NCBI RefSeq assembly: GCF_034343125.1
Contig: NZ_CP139957.1
Span: forward strand, 953,001-1,017,000
Reading direction: 5' to 3'
Source of the DNA: Caldicellulosiruptor danielii
GTDB lineage: Bacteria; Bacillota; Thermoanaerobacteria; Caldicellulosiruptorales; Caldicellulosiruptoraceae
DNA: 64,000 nt
Below are positions 55,747 through 64,000 of this stretch, one piece after another. Every line of letters starts with the position of its first letter. Position 1 is the first letter of the stretch. The notes below the pieces were generated by a model. That model was not told the DNA's origin. It searched no databases and saw only the letters and a list, made by a program, of their open reading frames with translations. The position numbers and the translations under genes are program-made.

Positions 55747-57070
55747 TAGTCTTTCTGAAAAACTGCAGGATGTATTCAAAAGACTGAGAGGTAAGGGCAA
55801 GCTCACAGAAAAGGATATCAAAGACGCTATGAAGGAAGTGAAACTTGCCCTTTTAGAGGCTGATGTAAACTACAAAGTGGTAAAAGATTTTATCAACACT
55901 GTAACACAAAAGGCTGTGGGAGAAGAAGTTTTAGAGAGTCTCACGCCTGCCCAGCAGGTAATAAAAATTGTATATGATGAAATGGTAAACCTTCTTGGTG
56001 GAAGTGATACAAAGCTTACATTTTCACCAAACGGGTTTTCCATTTATATGATGGTGGGACTTCAAGGTTCTGGTAAAACCACCACAGCTGGGAAGCTTGC
56101 CGGGCTTTTAAAAAAGCAGGGTAAAAACCCTTTGCTTGTTGCCTGTGATATATACAGACCCGCTGCAATAAAGCAATTAGAAGTTGTAGCACAAAAAGCA
56201 GGTGTAAAATGTTTTGCAGACTACAACAGCAAAGATGCTGTTAAGATAGCAAAGGAAGGCATTGAGTTTGCAAAGGCTAATAGATGTGATGTTGCCATTG
56301 TTGACACTGCAGGAAGACTTCATATAAATGAAGAGCTTATGAACGAGCTTGTTGCAATTAAAAGTGCCATCAAACCAACAGAGATTTTGCTTGTATTAGA
56401 TGCTATGACAGGCCAGGATGCCGTAAACGTTGCTGAGGCATTCAATAATCAGCTTGGTATTGATGGTATAATTATGACAAAGCTTGACGGCGATACAAGG
56501 GGTGGAGCTGCTCTTTCTGTCAAGGCTATAACAGGAAAGCCCATTAAGTTTGCAGGAATGGGCGAAAAGATGGAAGACTTAGAGGTATTTTATCCTGACA
56601 GAATGGCATCAAGAATACTGGGAATGGGAGATATTCTGACATTAATTGAAAAGGCACAAGAAGCTATTGACCAAAAAAAGGCTGAGGAGCTTGAAAAAAA
56701 GCTCAGAAGTATGCAGTTTACTCTTGAAGATTTTTTAGACCAGCTAAAGCAGATAAAGAAGATGGGACCTTTATCTCAGATTATTTCCATGATACCTGGC
56801 ATTAAATTAAAGGGTGATGTAGATTTTGATGCTGGTGAGAAGGAACTTAAGAAGATAGAAGCAATTATAAATTCAATGACAAAAGAAGAACGCCAGGACC
56901 CAAGTATTATTAATTCCAGCAGAAAAAGACGAATTGCTATGGGGTCAGGCACCACTGTTCAAGATGTAAACAGGCTTTTGAAACAGTTTGAAGACATGAA
57001 AAGAATGATGAAGCAATTTTCAAATTCCAGCTTTGCTAAGAAAGGAAAATTTAAATTTCCTTTCATGTAA
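55739..57070 (+). CDS. ffh: Signal recognition particle protein Ffh
   Basis: A 443-residue SRP54 GTPase that targets membrane proteins. An N domain is followed by G1 [35 protein letters not shown] and the methionine-rich M domain ([12 protein letters not shown] near the end) that binds 4.5S RNA and signal sequences. Normal length. Confidence 0.96.
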   Translation: MFNSLSEKLQDVFKRLRGKGKLTEKDIKDAMKEVKLALLEADVNYKVVKDFINTVTQKAVGEEVLESLTPAQQVIKIVYDEMVNLLGGSDTKLTFSPNGFSIYMMVGLQGSGKTTTAGKLAGLLKKQGKNPLLVACDIYRPAAIKQLEVVAQKAGVKCFADYNSKDAVKIAKEGIEFAKANRCDVAIVDTAGRLHINEELMNELVAIKSAIKPTEILLVLDAMTGQDAVNVAEAFNNQLGIDGIIMTKLDGDTRGGAALSVKAITGKPIKFAGMGEKMEDLEVFYPDRMASRILGMGDILTLIEKAQEAIDQKKAEELEKKLRSMQFTLEDFLDQLKQIKKMGPLSQIISMIPGIKLKGDVDFDAGEKELKKIEAIINSMTKEERQDPSIINSSRKRRIAMGSGTTVQDVNRLLKQFEDMKRMMKQFSNSSFAKKGKFKFPFM

Positions 57071-57105
57071 TACATCAAAACATTTAAAAGAGGAGGTGAT
57101 TGTGA

Positions 57106-57351
57106 GTGGCAGTAAGAATAAGACTCAAGAGGATGGGTGCAAAAAACAATCCTTTTTATAGAATTGTTGTTGCAGATTCACGCACACCGAGAGATGGAAA
57201 AACAATTGACGAAATTGGCTATTACAATCCTTTGAAGAATCCTGCTGACATCAAAGTTGATGTTGAAAAGGCAAAAAAATGGTTATCATACGGTGCTCAG
57301 CCAACAGATACAGTTAAAATTTTACTTAAAAAAGCTGGCGTAATTGAATAA
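57106..57351 (+). CDS. rpsP: 30S ribosomal protein S16
   Basis: An 81-residue small-subunit protein starting [20 protein letters not shown], with DSRTPRDGK, typical of S16. The start is GTG 57106 behind GAGGAGGTGATT. It follows ffh by 35 bp. Confidence 0.96.
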   Translation: MAVRIRLKRMGAKNNPFYRIVVADSRTPRDGKTIDEIGYYNPLKNPADIKVDVEKAKKWLSYGAQPTDTVKILLKKAGVIE

Positions 57352-57380
57352 AACATTTGTACAAGGAGGGGTAGTTTGTC

Positions 57381-57614
57381 ATGCTAAAAGATTTAGTTGA
57401 GGTCATAGCAAAATCTCTTGTTGACAATCCAGACCAGGTAAAGGTTAGCGAAATCCACGGTGAGCAGTCAGTAATTATTGAGCTTAAAGTTGCTCCTGAA
57501 GATATGGGAAAGGTTATTGGCAAGCAGGGAAGAATAGCAAGAGCTATAAGGACAGTTGTCAGAGCTGCAGCAAACAAAGACAACAAGAGAGTTATAGTTG
57601 AGATTTTGCAATAA
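57381..57614 (+). CDS. khpA: KH-domain RNA-binding protein KhpA
   Basis: A 77-residue single KH domain with [20 protein letters not shown], the GxxG loop being GKQG. KhpA (YlqC) works with KhpB in RNA binding and cell-size control in Gram-positives. It lies between rpsP and rimM as usual, and a terminator follows at once. Confidence 0.93.
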   Translation: MLKDLVEVIAKSLVDNPDQVKVSEIHGEQSVIIELKVAPEDMGKVIGKQGRIARAIRTVVRAAANKDNKRVIVEILQ

Positions 57615-57617
57615 AGG

Positions 57618-57648
57618 AGTTAGGCGTATCTTGCCTAACTCTTTTTTA
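57618..57648 (+). terminator. Intra-operon terminator between khpA and rimM
   Basis: GAGTTAGGC (57618-57626) and GCCTAACTC (57634-57642) form a perfect stem followed by TTTTTT. As no clear promoter is seen before rimM, it probably attenuates the downstream genes. Confidence 0.85.
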
Positions 57649-57666
57649 AAAAGAGGAGGTAAAACC

Positions 57667-58176
57667 ATGTATAAATACCTCCAAGTTGGAAAAATTGTAA
57701 ACACATTTGGGCTCAAAGGTGAAGTTAAGGTAATACCTCTTACAGATGAGGTTGACAGGTTTTCTGAGATTGAATATGTTCTTTTGGAAGACAACCTTTC
57801 AACAAAGCTAACAATTGAAAGGTATAGAGTAAAAGATAATATTGTGATAATCAAGTTCAAAGAAATTTCCAGCATAGATGAAGCACAAAAATTGAAAAAC
57901 AGGTATATAGTAATAGAAAGAGAAAGAGCTAAAAAGCTGCCAGAAGATACTTATTTTATATGTGATATAATTGGGCTTGAGGTGTATGATTTAGATGGCA
58001 AAAAACTGGGTAGAATAAAGGATGTTTTAAAAACTGGCAGCAACGATGTGTACATTTGCGACAGCTATATAGGAAAGAAAGACATACTAATTCCTGCTTT
58101 AAAAGACATTGTAAAAGAGGTCAATATTGAAGAGGGATATATGAAAATAAAGGTTGTTGAAGGGTTGTTAGATTAA
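57667..58176 (+). CDS. rimM: 16S rRNA processing protein RimM
   Basis: A 169-residue assembly factor for the 30S head that binds S19. It starts [19 protein letters not shown], and the PRC-barrel part has [13 protein letters not shown] and [15 protein letters not shown] 57667 behind AGAGGAGG is chosen; the longer frame from 57598 runs through the terminator. It precedes trmD by 2 bp. Confidence 0.94.
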   Translation: MYKYLQVGKIVNTFGLKGEVKVIPLTDEVDRFSEIEYVLLEDNLSTKLTIERYRVKDNIVIIKFKEISSIDEAQKLKNRYIVIERERAKKLPEDTYFICDIIGLEVYDLDGKKLGRIKDVLKTGSNDVYICDSYIGKKDILIPALKDIVKEVNIEEGYMKIKVVEGLLD

Positions 58177-58178
58177 AG

Positions 58179-58916
58179 ATGATATTTAAAGTTCTAACTT
58201 TATTTCCAGAAGTGATTTTGTCTGCAACAAACTACAGCATCTTAAAAAGAGCTCAGCAAAAAGGCCTGATAAAAATAGAGGCAATTAATATACGAGAATT
58301 TACACTTGACAAGCACAAGAGGGCAGATGACTATCCATACGGCGGCGGTTATGGAATGGTTATGACTGCCCAGCCGATAATTGATGCATATGAGAGTATA
58401 AAACCAGGAAGAACTCACAGAGTTATTTATCTCACGCCGCAGGGAAAAAGGTATAATCAACAGTATGCAGAGCAATTGTCAAAAGAAGAAGAAATTGTAA
58501 TAATATGTGGGCACTATGAGGGTATTGACCAGAGAGTAATTGATATGATTGTAACAGATGAAGTTTCAATAGGGGATTATGTTTTAAGTGGTGGAGAGTA
58601 TGCTGCGCTTGTGCTGATTGACTCCATTTCACGGCTTGTGAAAGGAGTTATTGAAGAGAAGTCAACTCAAGAAGAAAGTTTTTCAACAGGTCTTTTAGAA
58701 TATCCACAGTATACAAGACCATTTGAGTTCAGAGGCAAAAAAGTGCCTGAGATACTTTTGTGTGGAGATCATGAGAAGATAAGAAAGTGGCGAAGGTATC
58801 AGAGTTTATTGAAAACAATAAAAAACAGACCTGATTTGCTTGAAAACTTTGAGCTGACTGATGAAGACAGAGAATTTTTGATAAAATATTGTGAGATACA
58901 AAAATTTATGTTATAA
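58179..58916 (+). CDS. trmD: tRNA (guanine-37-N1) methyltransferase
   Basis: A 245-residue SPOUT methyltransferase that modifies G37 next to the anticodon. Knot motifs are visible: YGGGYGMVM, IYLTPQGKRYNQ, CGHYEGIDQRV and DEVSIGDYVLSGGE. The stop codon overlaps the promoter of rplS. Confidence 0.96.
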   Translation: MIFKVLTLFPEVILSATNYSILKRAQQKGLIKIEAINIREFTLDKHKRADDYPYGGGYGMVMTAQPIIDAYESIKPGRTHRVIYLTPQGKRYNQQYAEQLSKEEEIVIICGHYEGIDQRVIDMIVTDEVSIGDYVLSGGEYAALVLIDSISRLVKGVIEEKSTQEESFSTGLLEYPQYTRPFEFRGKKVPEILLCGDHEKIRKWRRYQSLLKTIKNRPDLLENFELTDEDREFLIKYCEIQKFML

Positions 58917-58917
58917 T
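58889..58917 (+). promoter_or_regulatory. rplS promoter inside the end of trmD
   Basis: TTGTGA (58889-58894), 17-bp spacer, TATAAT (58912-58917). The -10 box overlaps the trmD stop codon and gives rplS a leader of about 95 nt. Confidence 0.65.
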
Positions 58918-58923
58918 TACACA

Positions 58924-59019
58924 TGTTCATTTTGAGCTTTTTTGTAAATAAAGTACGTAGTCCTCTGCAAACATGGTTTGCAAGAACATCCTTATTGCTG
59001 GAAGGAGGGAAAGTAGGAG
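58924..59019 (+). ncRNA. Possible L19 leader RNA
   Basis: The untranslated region before rplS has a compact hairpin, TGCAAAC-ATG-GTTTGCA (58966-58982), and ends in GGAAGGAGGG. Autoregulatory L19 leaders are known at this place in Firmicutes. I cannot confirm a match to that family by eye. Confidence 0.4.
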
Positions 59020-59412
59020 ATGGATATAATCAGAGAGATTGAAAGTGAAATGCTAAGAAAGGATATTCCTGATTTTAAGCCAGGTGATACAGTGAGAGTT
59101 TACTTTAAGGTTATTGAAGGCGGAAGGGAAAGAGTGCAAGCTTTCGAAGGGCTTGTTATAAAAAGAAGAGGAAAAGGGCTTTCGGAAACTTTCACAGTTA
59201 GAAGAATTTCATATGGTATTGGTGTTGAAAGAGTATTCCCTCTTCACTCACCAAGGCTTGAGAAGATTGAAGTTATAAGAAGAGGTAAAGTAAGAAGAGC
59301 AAAACTTTACTATATCAGAGAAAAGATAGGTAAGTCTGCAAAGATTAAAGAACTTATTCAGCAGCCAGCCAATAAAGAAAATGATAATAATACCGAAGAG
59401 ACTAATGCTTAA
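59020..59412 (+). CDS. rplS: 50S ribosomal protein L19
   Basis: A 130-residue large-subunit protein with [23 protein letters not shown], split here over its two halves, and [29 protein letters not shown]. The C-terminal tail ([11 protein letters not shown]) is acidic and longer than the core family. It ends in a terminator overlapping its stop. Confidence 0.95.
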   Translation: MDIIREIESEMLRKDIPDFKPGDTVRVYFKVIEGGRERVQAFEGLVIKRRGKGLSETFTVRRISYGIGVERVFPLHSPRLEKIEVIRRGKVRRAKLYYIREKIGKSAKIKELIQQPANKENDNNTEETNA

Positions 59413-59432
59413 AAAAGCTTAGTCTCTTTTTT
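59398..59432 (+). terminator. Terminator after rplS
   Basis: GAGACTAATGCTT and AAGCTTAGTCTC pair with one bulged T, followed by a T-run (TTTTTT). It includes the rplS stop codon. Confidence 0.85.
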
Positions 59433-59464
59433 ATATTTACAACAAAAAGAGGAGGATTTTTACT

Positions 59465-60313
59465 TTGATTGTTCAATGGTATCCAGGACATATGCATAAA
59501 ACAAAGAGAGAAATTTTGGAGCTGAACAAATATATTGATTTGTATCTGATTTTGCTTGATGCGAGAGTACCTTTGAGTTCCAGAAATGAACAGTTAGAAA
59601 GCTTGATAAAAGACAAACCAAAAATCTATATTTTGAACAAATCAGATTTAGCTGATGAAACAAAAAACCAAGAATTTGTAAAATATTTTCAGGCGAACGA
59701 CCAGGTTGCTGTGTGCATTGATTCTTTGAGAGGTACAAATGTAAAGAATATATTGAAAATAGCCGAAAATTTATTAAAAGACAAGATTGAAGAGGCAAAA
59801 CAAAAAGGAAGAAAGAAGATTATAAGATTTGGTGTGCTTGGCATACCAAATGTCGGAAAGTCAACTCTGATAAACAAGATAACAAACTCAGCCAAAGCAA
59901 GAACAGGTGACAAACCTGGTGTTACAAGGGCAAAGCAGTGGATAAAAATCAACGACTATTTTGAGATACTTGACACACCAGGAATACTTGTGCCAAAGCT
60001 TGAAGATGATACTGTTGCTATAAAGCTTTGTGCAATAGGCAGCATTAAAGAGGAGTTGTTTGACAAAGAACTTGTTGCAAAGAAAACAATTGAGATGATA
60101 AAAGAAAGGTATTCTAACCTCTTGAATGCCAAGTATTCAATCGATTTTTCCACCCTTTCAGAGGAAGAATATTTAGCAGAAATTGGAAAGAAGAGAGGAT
60201 GTATACTCAAAGAGGGCAGGATTGATACTCTTAAGGCAGCAACTGTATTTTTGGATGATTTGAGAAAAGGAAAGATTGGGAGGATAACACTTGATGAGGT
60301 TGTCAGAAGATGA
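59465..60313 (+). CDS. rbgA: Ribosome biogenesis GTPase RbgA (YlqF)
   Basis: A 282-residue circularly permuted GTPase for 50S maturation. It starts IVQWYPGHMHKTKREI. The order of motifs is permuted: G4 NKSDL first, then G1 GIPNVGKSTLINKI and G3 DTPGI. The start is TTG 59465 behind AGAGGAGG. It overlaps rnhB by about 20 bp. Confidence 0.95.
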   Translation: MIVQWYPGHMHKTKREILELNKYIDLYLILLDARVPLSSRNEQLESLIKDKPKIYILNKSDLADETKNQEFVKYFQANDQVAVCIDSLRGTNVKNILKIAENLLKDKIEEAKQKGRKKIIRFGVLGIPNVGKSTLINKITNSAKARTGDKPGVTRAKQWIKINDYFEILDTPGILVPKLEDDTVAIKLCAIGSIKEELFDKELVAKKTIEMIKERYSNLLNAKYSIDFSTLSEEEYLAEIGKKRGCILKEGRIDTLKAATVFLDDLRKGKIGRITLDEVVRR

Positions 60314-60914
60314 AAACTATTTCGAAATAGAAGAAAAACTTTTAAATGAAGGTTACAGATTTATTTGCGGAGTTGATGAGGCTGGAAGAGGCCCTTTAGC
60401 TGGACCTGTTTTTGCCGCGGCAGTTGTAATGGACAGAAAAAGGATAATTGAAGGTGTGAGAGACTCAAAAAAGCTGACTCCTAAAAAGAGAGAAAAGCTT
60501 TTTGATGAAATAATAAAAGAGAGCATAGCCTATTCCGTTGCTATGGTGGATAGCAAAATTATAGATGAGATAAATATAAACAACGCAACCTTTTTAGCCA
60601 TGAAAAATGCTATTGAAAACTTAAAAATTGAGCCGGACATAGTGTTAGTGGATGGTTATGAAATTCCGAACCTAAGTTTTAATCAATGGGCTATCATAAA
60701 AGGTGACAGAAAGTCCTACTCTATTGCTTGTGCGTCCATCTTAGCAAAGGTTTCAAGGGATAGATATATAGTAGAGATTTCTTCAAAATACCCACTCTAT
60801 AAATTTGAAAAACACAAAGGATATGGCACAAAGGAACACATAGAGATTTTGCAAAAATATGGTCCATGCGAAATTCACAGGATTTCGTTTTTAAAAAATA
60901 TTCTATTCTTTTAA
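60294..60914 (+). CDS. rnhB: Ribonuclease HII
   Basis: A 206-residue nuclease that removes ribonucleotides from DNA. Catalytic residues are in GVDEAGRGPLAGPV (Asp, Glu), VRDSKKLTPKKR, VLVDGYEIP (Asp) and AKVSRDRYI. ATG 60294 is preferred over the in-frame TTG 60291. The gene starts inside the end of rbgA. Confidence 0.95.
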   Translation: MRLSEDENYFEIEEKLLNEGYRFICGVDEAGRGPLAGPVFAAAVVMDRKRIIEGVRDSKKLTPKKREKLFDEIIKESIAYSVAMVDSKIIDEININNATFLAMKNAIENLKIEPDIVLVDGYEIPNLSFNQWAIIKGDRKSYSIACASILAKVSRDRYIVEISSKYPLYKFEKHKGYGTKEHIEILQKYGPCEIHRISFLKNILFF

Positions 60915-60924
60915 GGTGAAAAAT

Positions 60925-62337
60925 ATGAATCAAGTAAATAATCTTGTATCTTTCTTAAAACAAAATAGCATAAAAGAGATATTGGACCTTTTTGGCAATC
61001 GAGAAAAAGAATTTAATGCTCACGTTGCCGGGGTGGAAGGAGATAGACTTATTCTGAATGTGGGTTCAAAGACAATTTTAGCTCAAAATAACTCCTCCTT
61101 TTCTTTCAATCCAGGTGACATGGTGCTTCTTGCAAATCCTGTTTGGGAAGATGGCAAGCTCACATTCAAGATAGTGGATGTTATTTCAAAACAAGAAAAT
61201 TTTAATAGTATAACTTACTTTGAGGGTAAACTACAAGAAGAGACTTTATTTAAAACCCTCGATGCTGTGGAGTTAAATAGCGTATTTGACATTGCGAAAA
61301 GAGCAAAAGAAGGGACTTTTACTATTCCTGAAGATAAGTTTTCAGCTGAATTTTTGGAGTTTGCAGAGAAAGAAAAGGTGTTTGCCGCTACTTTGGAAAT
61401 TGAAAAAGGTGAAAACGTCTTTTTGAAGTTGTCTGATAAAACCTTTGAATTCAAAAAAGAGGTTTTTTTGGGAAGTCAAAATGTAAATAGCATATTGGAA
61501 AATCTAAAATTTTCTAACTCCAAAAGTGAGAGTTTTATAGTAGTATTCGAAAAAGGGAAAGGATTGATTTTTGTCCCTCAGAAGAATTTCATAAAGGATT
61601 TCTTTAAAAGTATAATAGAAAATCATATGGGAAATTATGATGTTAAGATAGATAATGAAAATGACTTGTTTGCCTTTTTGGGCTTGATTTTTTCTAAAAA
61701 ACCTTTGTCAAAAGAGGAATTTATAAGAGAAAAAAGCGAATTTATAAGATTTGTGGATAAGATTAACAAGATTTTGGAAAAATTTGGGAATAAAGAAGCA
61801 GATAAAATTCAATATATTGCATTGAATAAAAAAGAGGAGTTTTTGCTTTTCAAGATAGCTGACTCTCACAAAGAGTTTTCAGAACAAAAGGTGTTACAGC
61901 TGCTGGAGAAAATAAACCCAAATCAAAGCCAGCAAACCACACTTGATTTTGAAACCTTTTATATGAATATTTTTAATCTCAAGTATGAGCTTAATAATCA
62001 CCAATATGAGATTTCAGTTTTTGTTAACAAAAAGAAAGAAATTTCAAACTTCAAAGCAAATTCCATTATGCTAAAATTGACAACGCAAAACATTGGGACA
62101 ATAGGCATTTATGTTAAAAAGGTTTCCCAAGGCAATTTCAAATCAATCATAGTTTGTGAAAGGCTGTCAACTTTGAATTTGATAAGAGAAAACCAGCAGA
62201 AGCTCTTAGAGTTTTTAAAAGAAAATGGGTATAAACTTGATATTGAGTACAGAATTAATAACACTTCTATTTCTTCTCTTGCAGTTGACTATTTAATATT
62301 TGATAATACTTTAAGCAGGCTTGATTTGAAGGTGTGA
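60925..62337 (+). CDS. YlqG-position protein of unknown function
   Basis: A 470-residue, lysine- and phenylalanine-rich protein. An early beta-barrel-like part (FNAHVAGVEGDRLILNVGSKTILAQ, split; FNPGDMVLLANPVWEDGKL) is followed by helical stretches. Its place between rnhB and the FlhB-like gene matches Bacillus ylqG. The pairing of a large protein with an FlhB C-domain recalls FliK-FlhB hook-length control, but I see no sequence proof. ATG 60925 is preferred to GTG 60916, which lies in the AAGGTG site. Confidence 0.7.
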   Translation: MNQVNNLVSFLKQNSIKEILDLFGNREKEFNAHVAGVEGDRLILNVGSKTILAQNNSSFSFNPGDMVLLANPVWEDGKLTFKIVDVISKQENFNSITYFEGKLQEETLFKTLDAVELNSVFDIAKRAKEGTFTIPEDKFSAEFLEFAEKEKVFAATLEIEKGENVFLKLSDKTFEFKKEVFLGSQNVNSILENLKFSNSKSESFIVVFEKGKGLIFVPQKNFIKDFFKSIIENHMGNYDVKIDNENDLFAFLGLIFSKKPLSKEEFIREKSEFIRFVDKINKILEKFGNKEADKIQYIALNKKEEFLLFKIADSHKEFSEQKVLQLLEKINPNQSQQTTLDFETFYMNIFNLKYELNNHQYEISVFVNKKKEISNFKANSIMLKLTTQNIGTIGIYVKKVSQGNFKSIIVCERLSTLNLIRENQQKLLEFLKENGYKLDIEYRINNTSISSLAVDYLIFDNTLSRLDLKV

Positions 62338-62341
62338 GATA

Positions 62342-62620
62342 ATGAATAAGAAAAAGGTAAAAAAAGCTGTGGCAATAAAGTATGATCTTGAAGACATAGC
62401 ACCGAAAGTTGTTGCGAAAGGAAAAGGTTATGTTGCAGAAAAGATTATTGAAAAGGCAAAATATGAAGATATTCCTGTATATGAAGACCAAAGCGTGGCA
62501 GAAAAGCTATTTAGTTTGGAACTTCAAGAGTATATTCCAGAGGATTTGTATGAAGTTGTCGCACAGATATTAGTTTTTATTGGATATCTTGATAAAATTA
62601 ATGGGAATGGAGAAAAATAA
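62342..62620 (+). CDS. FlhB C-terminal-domain homologue (YlqH)
   Basis: A 92-residue protein that matches only the cytoplasmic C-terminal domain of FlhB: AVAIKYDLEDIAPKVVAKGKG, split, IPVYEDQSVAEKLFSLEL and IPEDLYEVVAQILVFI. The NPTH autocleavage motif of FlhB is replaced by KKAV, so it starts about where cleaved FlhB would. These stand-alone domains occur in Firmicutes at this locus; role unknown. Confidence 0.88.
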   Translation: MNKKKVKKAVAIKYDLEDIAPKVVAKGKGYVAEKIIEKAKYEDIPVYEDQSVAEKLFSLELQEYIPEDLYEVVAQILVFIGYLDKINGNGEK

Positions 62621-62622
62621 AA

Positions 62623-62983
62623 ATGAATTTAAAACAGGTGGGAAGATTTGGTGAGGATTTGGGCGGTTGATTTTCTAAAAAAACAGGGCTACGAGATTTT
62701 GAGAACCAACTTTCGATGCAGGCTTGGCGAAATTGACATAATAGCAAAAGATGGCATGACAATTGTATTTGTTGAGGTAAAAACAAGGAGAAGTTTAAAA
62801 TTTGGCATGCCTTCAGAATCTGTCAACTTCAAAAAACAACTTTACATAAAAAGGGTTGCTGAGTATTTCATTACATACCATCTTTCGCAAGATAAGTATT
62901 TGTACAGATTTGATGTTGTGGAGATATTTATAGATGGTCAAAATAATGTATCTAAAATAAATCTTATCAAAGATGCATTTTAA
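62623..62983 (+). pseudogene. YraN (UPF0102) nuclease-like gene with a frameshift
   Basis: The family's N-terminus MNLKQVGRFGEDL starts at ATG 62623, but the frame then hits TGA. The rest, AVDFLKKQGYEILRTNF and LGEIDIIAKDGMTIVFVEVK with the nuclease-like E-I-D...VEVK residues, is in the next frame. One extra G in GGG at 62661-62663 accounts for the shift. If a base were removed the protein would have normal length, about 119 residues. A shorter product could start at GTG 62651 region (VRIWAVDF). Either a mutation or a sequencing error. Confidence 0.8.
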
Positions 62984-63250
62984 AAAGCATTGAAAAGTTA
63001 TCTGCTATAAGTTAAAATGGGTGATTTTGTATCCAATGTTGCAAGGCTGTTAGATGAGACAAAGACAAAAGAGTTCAATATGGAAATTCAGCAAGGGCTT
63101 TGATATTTTATTACTCGATTACATTTAATTTTATAGCAAACAAAGTATAAAAAGCCACCAAAAGTGGCTTATATTTTTTGTCCAAGCACCTTTTTTAAGC
63201 TCAAAACATAGACTATATTAGCTTTGCAGCAAGAACAAAAAAGAGGGGTA
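62984..63250 (+). other. Spacer with a terminator before dpaA
   Basis: It holds a terminator at 63150-63180, AAGCCAC (63152-63158) with GTGGCTT (63164-63170) and ATATTTTTT after it. A 28-codon frame from ATG 63017 has no convincing ribosome binding site and may be debris. Confidence 0.6.
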
Positions 63251-64000
63251 ATGATGGAAAAACATATAGGTGTTATTGGTGGTGACCAGAGGATTTTGAT
63301 TTTAGCTGAAACTCTATCTGAAAATGGATTCGATGTTTTGCTCTGGGCAACAGATAAAAGCAAAGCATTTAATAGTCCAAATATAACCTTTGCAAAAAGT
63401 TTAGATGAAATTATTGAAAAATCAAAGGTATTAGTAGGACCAATTCCCTTCACACAGGATGGAAAGTATATATTTACACCTCTTTCTCAGCAGTTGGTAG
63501 AGATACAAAGTTTAATAGAAAAACTGTCTGGCAAAAATATTGTGCTCGTTGCAAGTGTAATTCCTGAAAGTGTAAAAAATTTTTGCAAAGAAAAGGATGT
63601 AAATTTTTTTGACCTTTATGAAAAAGAAGAACTTGCAATACTGAACGCAATTCCAACTGTTGAAGGGTGTTTGATGATTGCAATTGAGAAGATGCCAGTT
63701 ACCCTTCACTCTTCAAATATTTTAATACTTGGATATGGAAGAATAGGTAAACTACTTGCTAAAACATTGAAGGGATTTGAAGCAAATATATATGTGGCTT
63801 CAAGGAAAAGCTCAGACTTGACATGGTGCAAAGCATTAGGTTTTCTGCCAGTCCACCTGTGTGATATAGCAAAGTATATAAATAAAATGGATTTGATTGT
63901 CAATACTATTCCTGCCATGGTTGTGACAAAGGAAATGATAGATAAGATAAGAGATGATACTCTAATAATTGACCTTGCCTCAAAACCGGGCGGAGTGGAT
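63251..64000 (+). CDS. dpaA: Dipicolinate synthase subunit A, 5' part (runs off window)
   Basis: 250 codons open to the right edge, from ATG 63251 behind AAGAGGGG. It starts HIGVIGGDQRILILAETL, has VLVGPIPFTQDGKYIF and a second Rossmann motif, ILILGYGRIGKLLAKTL, then DLIVNTIPAMVV and IIDLASKPGGVD. These match DpaA (SpoVFA), which makes dipicolinic acid for the spore core with DpaB. The remaining part and dpaB are outside. Confidence 0.9.
   Translation, partial: MMEKHIGVIGGDQRILILAETLSENGFDVLLWATDKSKAFNSPNITFAKSLDEIIEKSKVLVGPIPFTQDGKYIFTPLSQQLVEIQSLIEKLSGKNIVLVASVIPESVKNFCKEKDVNFFDLYEKEELAILNAIPTVEGCLMIAIEKMPVTLHSSNILILGYGRIGKLLAKTLKGFEANIYVASRKSSDLTWCKALGFLPVHLCDIAKYINKMDLIVNTIPAMVVTKEMIDKIRDDTLIIDLASKPGGVD

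Noticed and set aside
63017-63103. 28-codon frame between yraN and dpaA
   Set aside because: No good ribosome binding site and no neighbour that would explain a peptide; too short to support alone.

Overview
The window looks like chromosome of a low-GC, anaerobic, thermophilic Firmicute. Its protein styles and gene order most resemble Caldicellulosiruptor and relatives; this is inference from recognisable families, not a database match. Supporting signs are the pheA/yybS-gdpP-rplI-dnaB order, the ylxM-ffh-rpsP-khpA-rimM-trmD-rplS-rbgA-rnhB-ylqG-ylqH-yraN block, strong GGAGG ribosome binding sites, many TTG/GTG starts and a dpaA spore gene at the right edge.

Layout. 1-10.7 kb is housekeeping: pheA end, yybS, gdpP (c-di-AMP phosphodiesterase), rplI, dnaB, ahcY, mtaD, murJ, tyrS. 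10.7-13.8 kb is one large MMPL/RND-type membrane protein behind a tandem operator-like sequence. 13.75-34.25 kb is the accessory part, and the most unusual. The last bases of the MMPL gene, its terminator, a promoter (TTGACA-N18-TARAAT) and a roughly 250-nt leader are repeated five times, plus one short remnant. Each copy heads a different cassette. Cassette 1: a 24-residue cationic cysteine-free peptide, MFS exporter, PqqD-like chaperone and two radical SAM/SPASM enzymes. Cassette 2: a 5'-truncated gene, ABC ATPase and permeases, one with an in-frame stop. Cassette 3: an RlpA-like gene with two stops, a beta-propeller protein and a secreted protein. Cassette 4: two exported propeller-like proteins. 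Cassette 5: a subtilosin-A-like sactipeptide precursor with an extra cysteine, an AlbA-like radical SAM gene with one in-frame stop, and ABC transporter genes. The array ends in IS21 debris and a decayed copy of the second cassette-1 radical SAM gene.

34.3-36.1 kb carries azoR and an iron alcohol dehydrogenase on the minus strand. 36.2-40.3 kb is an anaerobic glycerol-3-phosphate dehydrogenase operon (two flavoproteins and a DUF1667 protein) with a leader terminator, and a convergent glpP antiterminator gene that probably controls it. 40.3-44.6 kb is lon, engB, a DUF523 gene and a PocR/AraC regulator. 44.7-47.9 kb is the Leloir operon galT-galK-galE, then gltX on the minus strand. 49.4-55.1 kb is a second accessory stretch: a secreted caspase-like protein, membrane-anchored proteins of unknown function and an IS200/IS605 element with tnpA, tnpB and a likely omega RNA. 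55.4-64 kb is the SRP/ribosome-maturation block ending in dpaA.

Taken together, the 13.75-34.25 kb array looks like a place where peptide-natural-product and exported-protein cassettes are gained, expressed from one recurring promoter-leader module, and lost. Several cassettes are visibly decaying. All functional statements rest on motifs read by eye; no searches were run.
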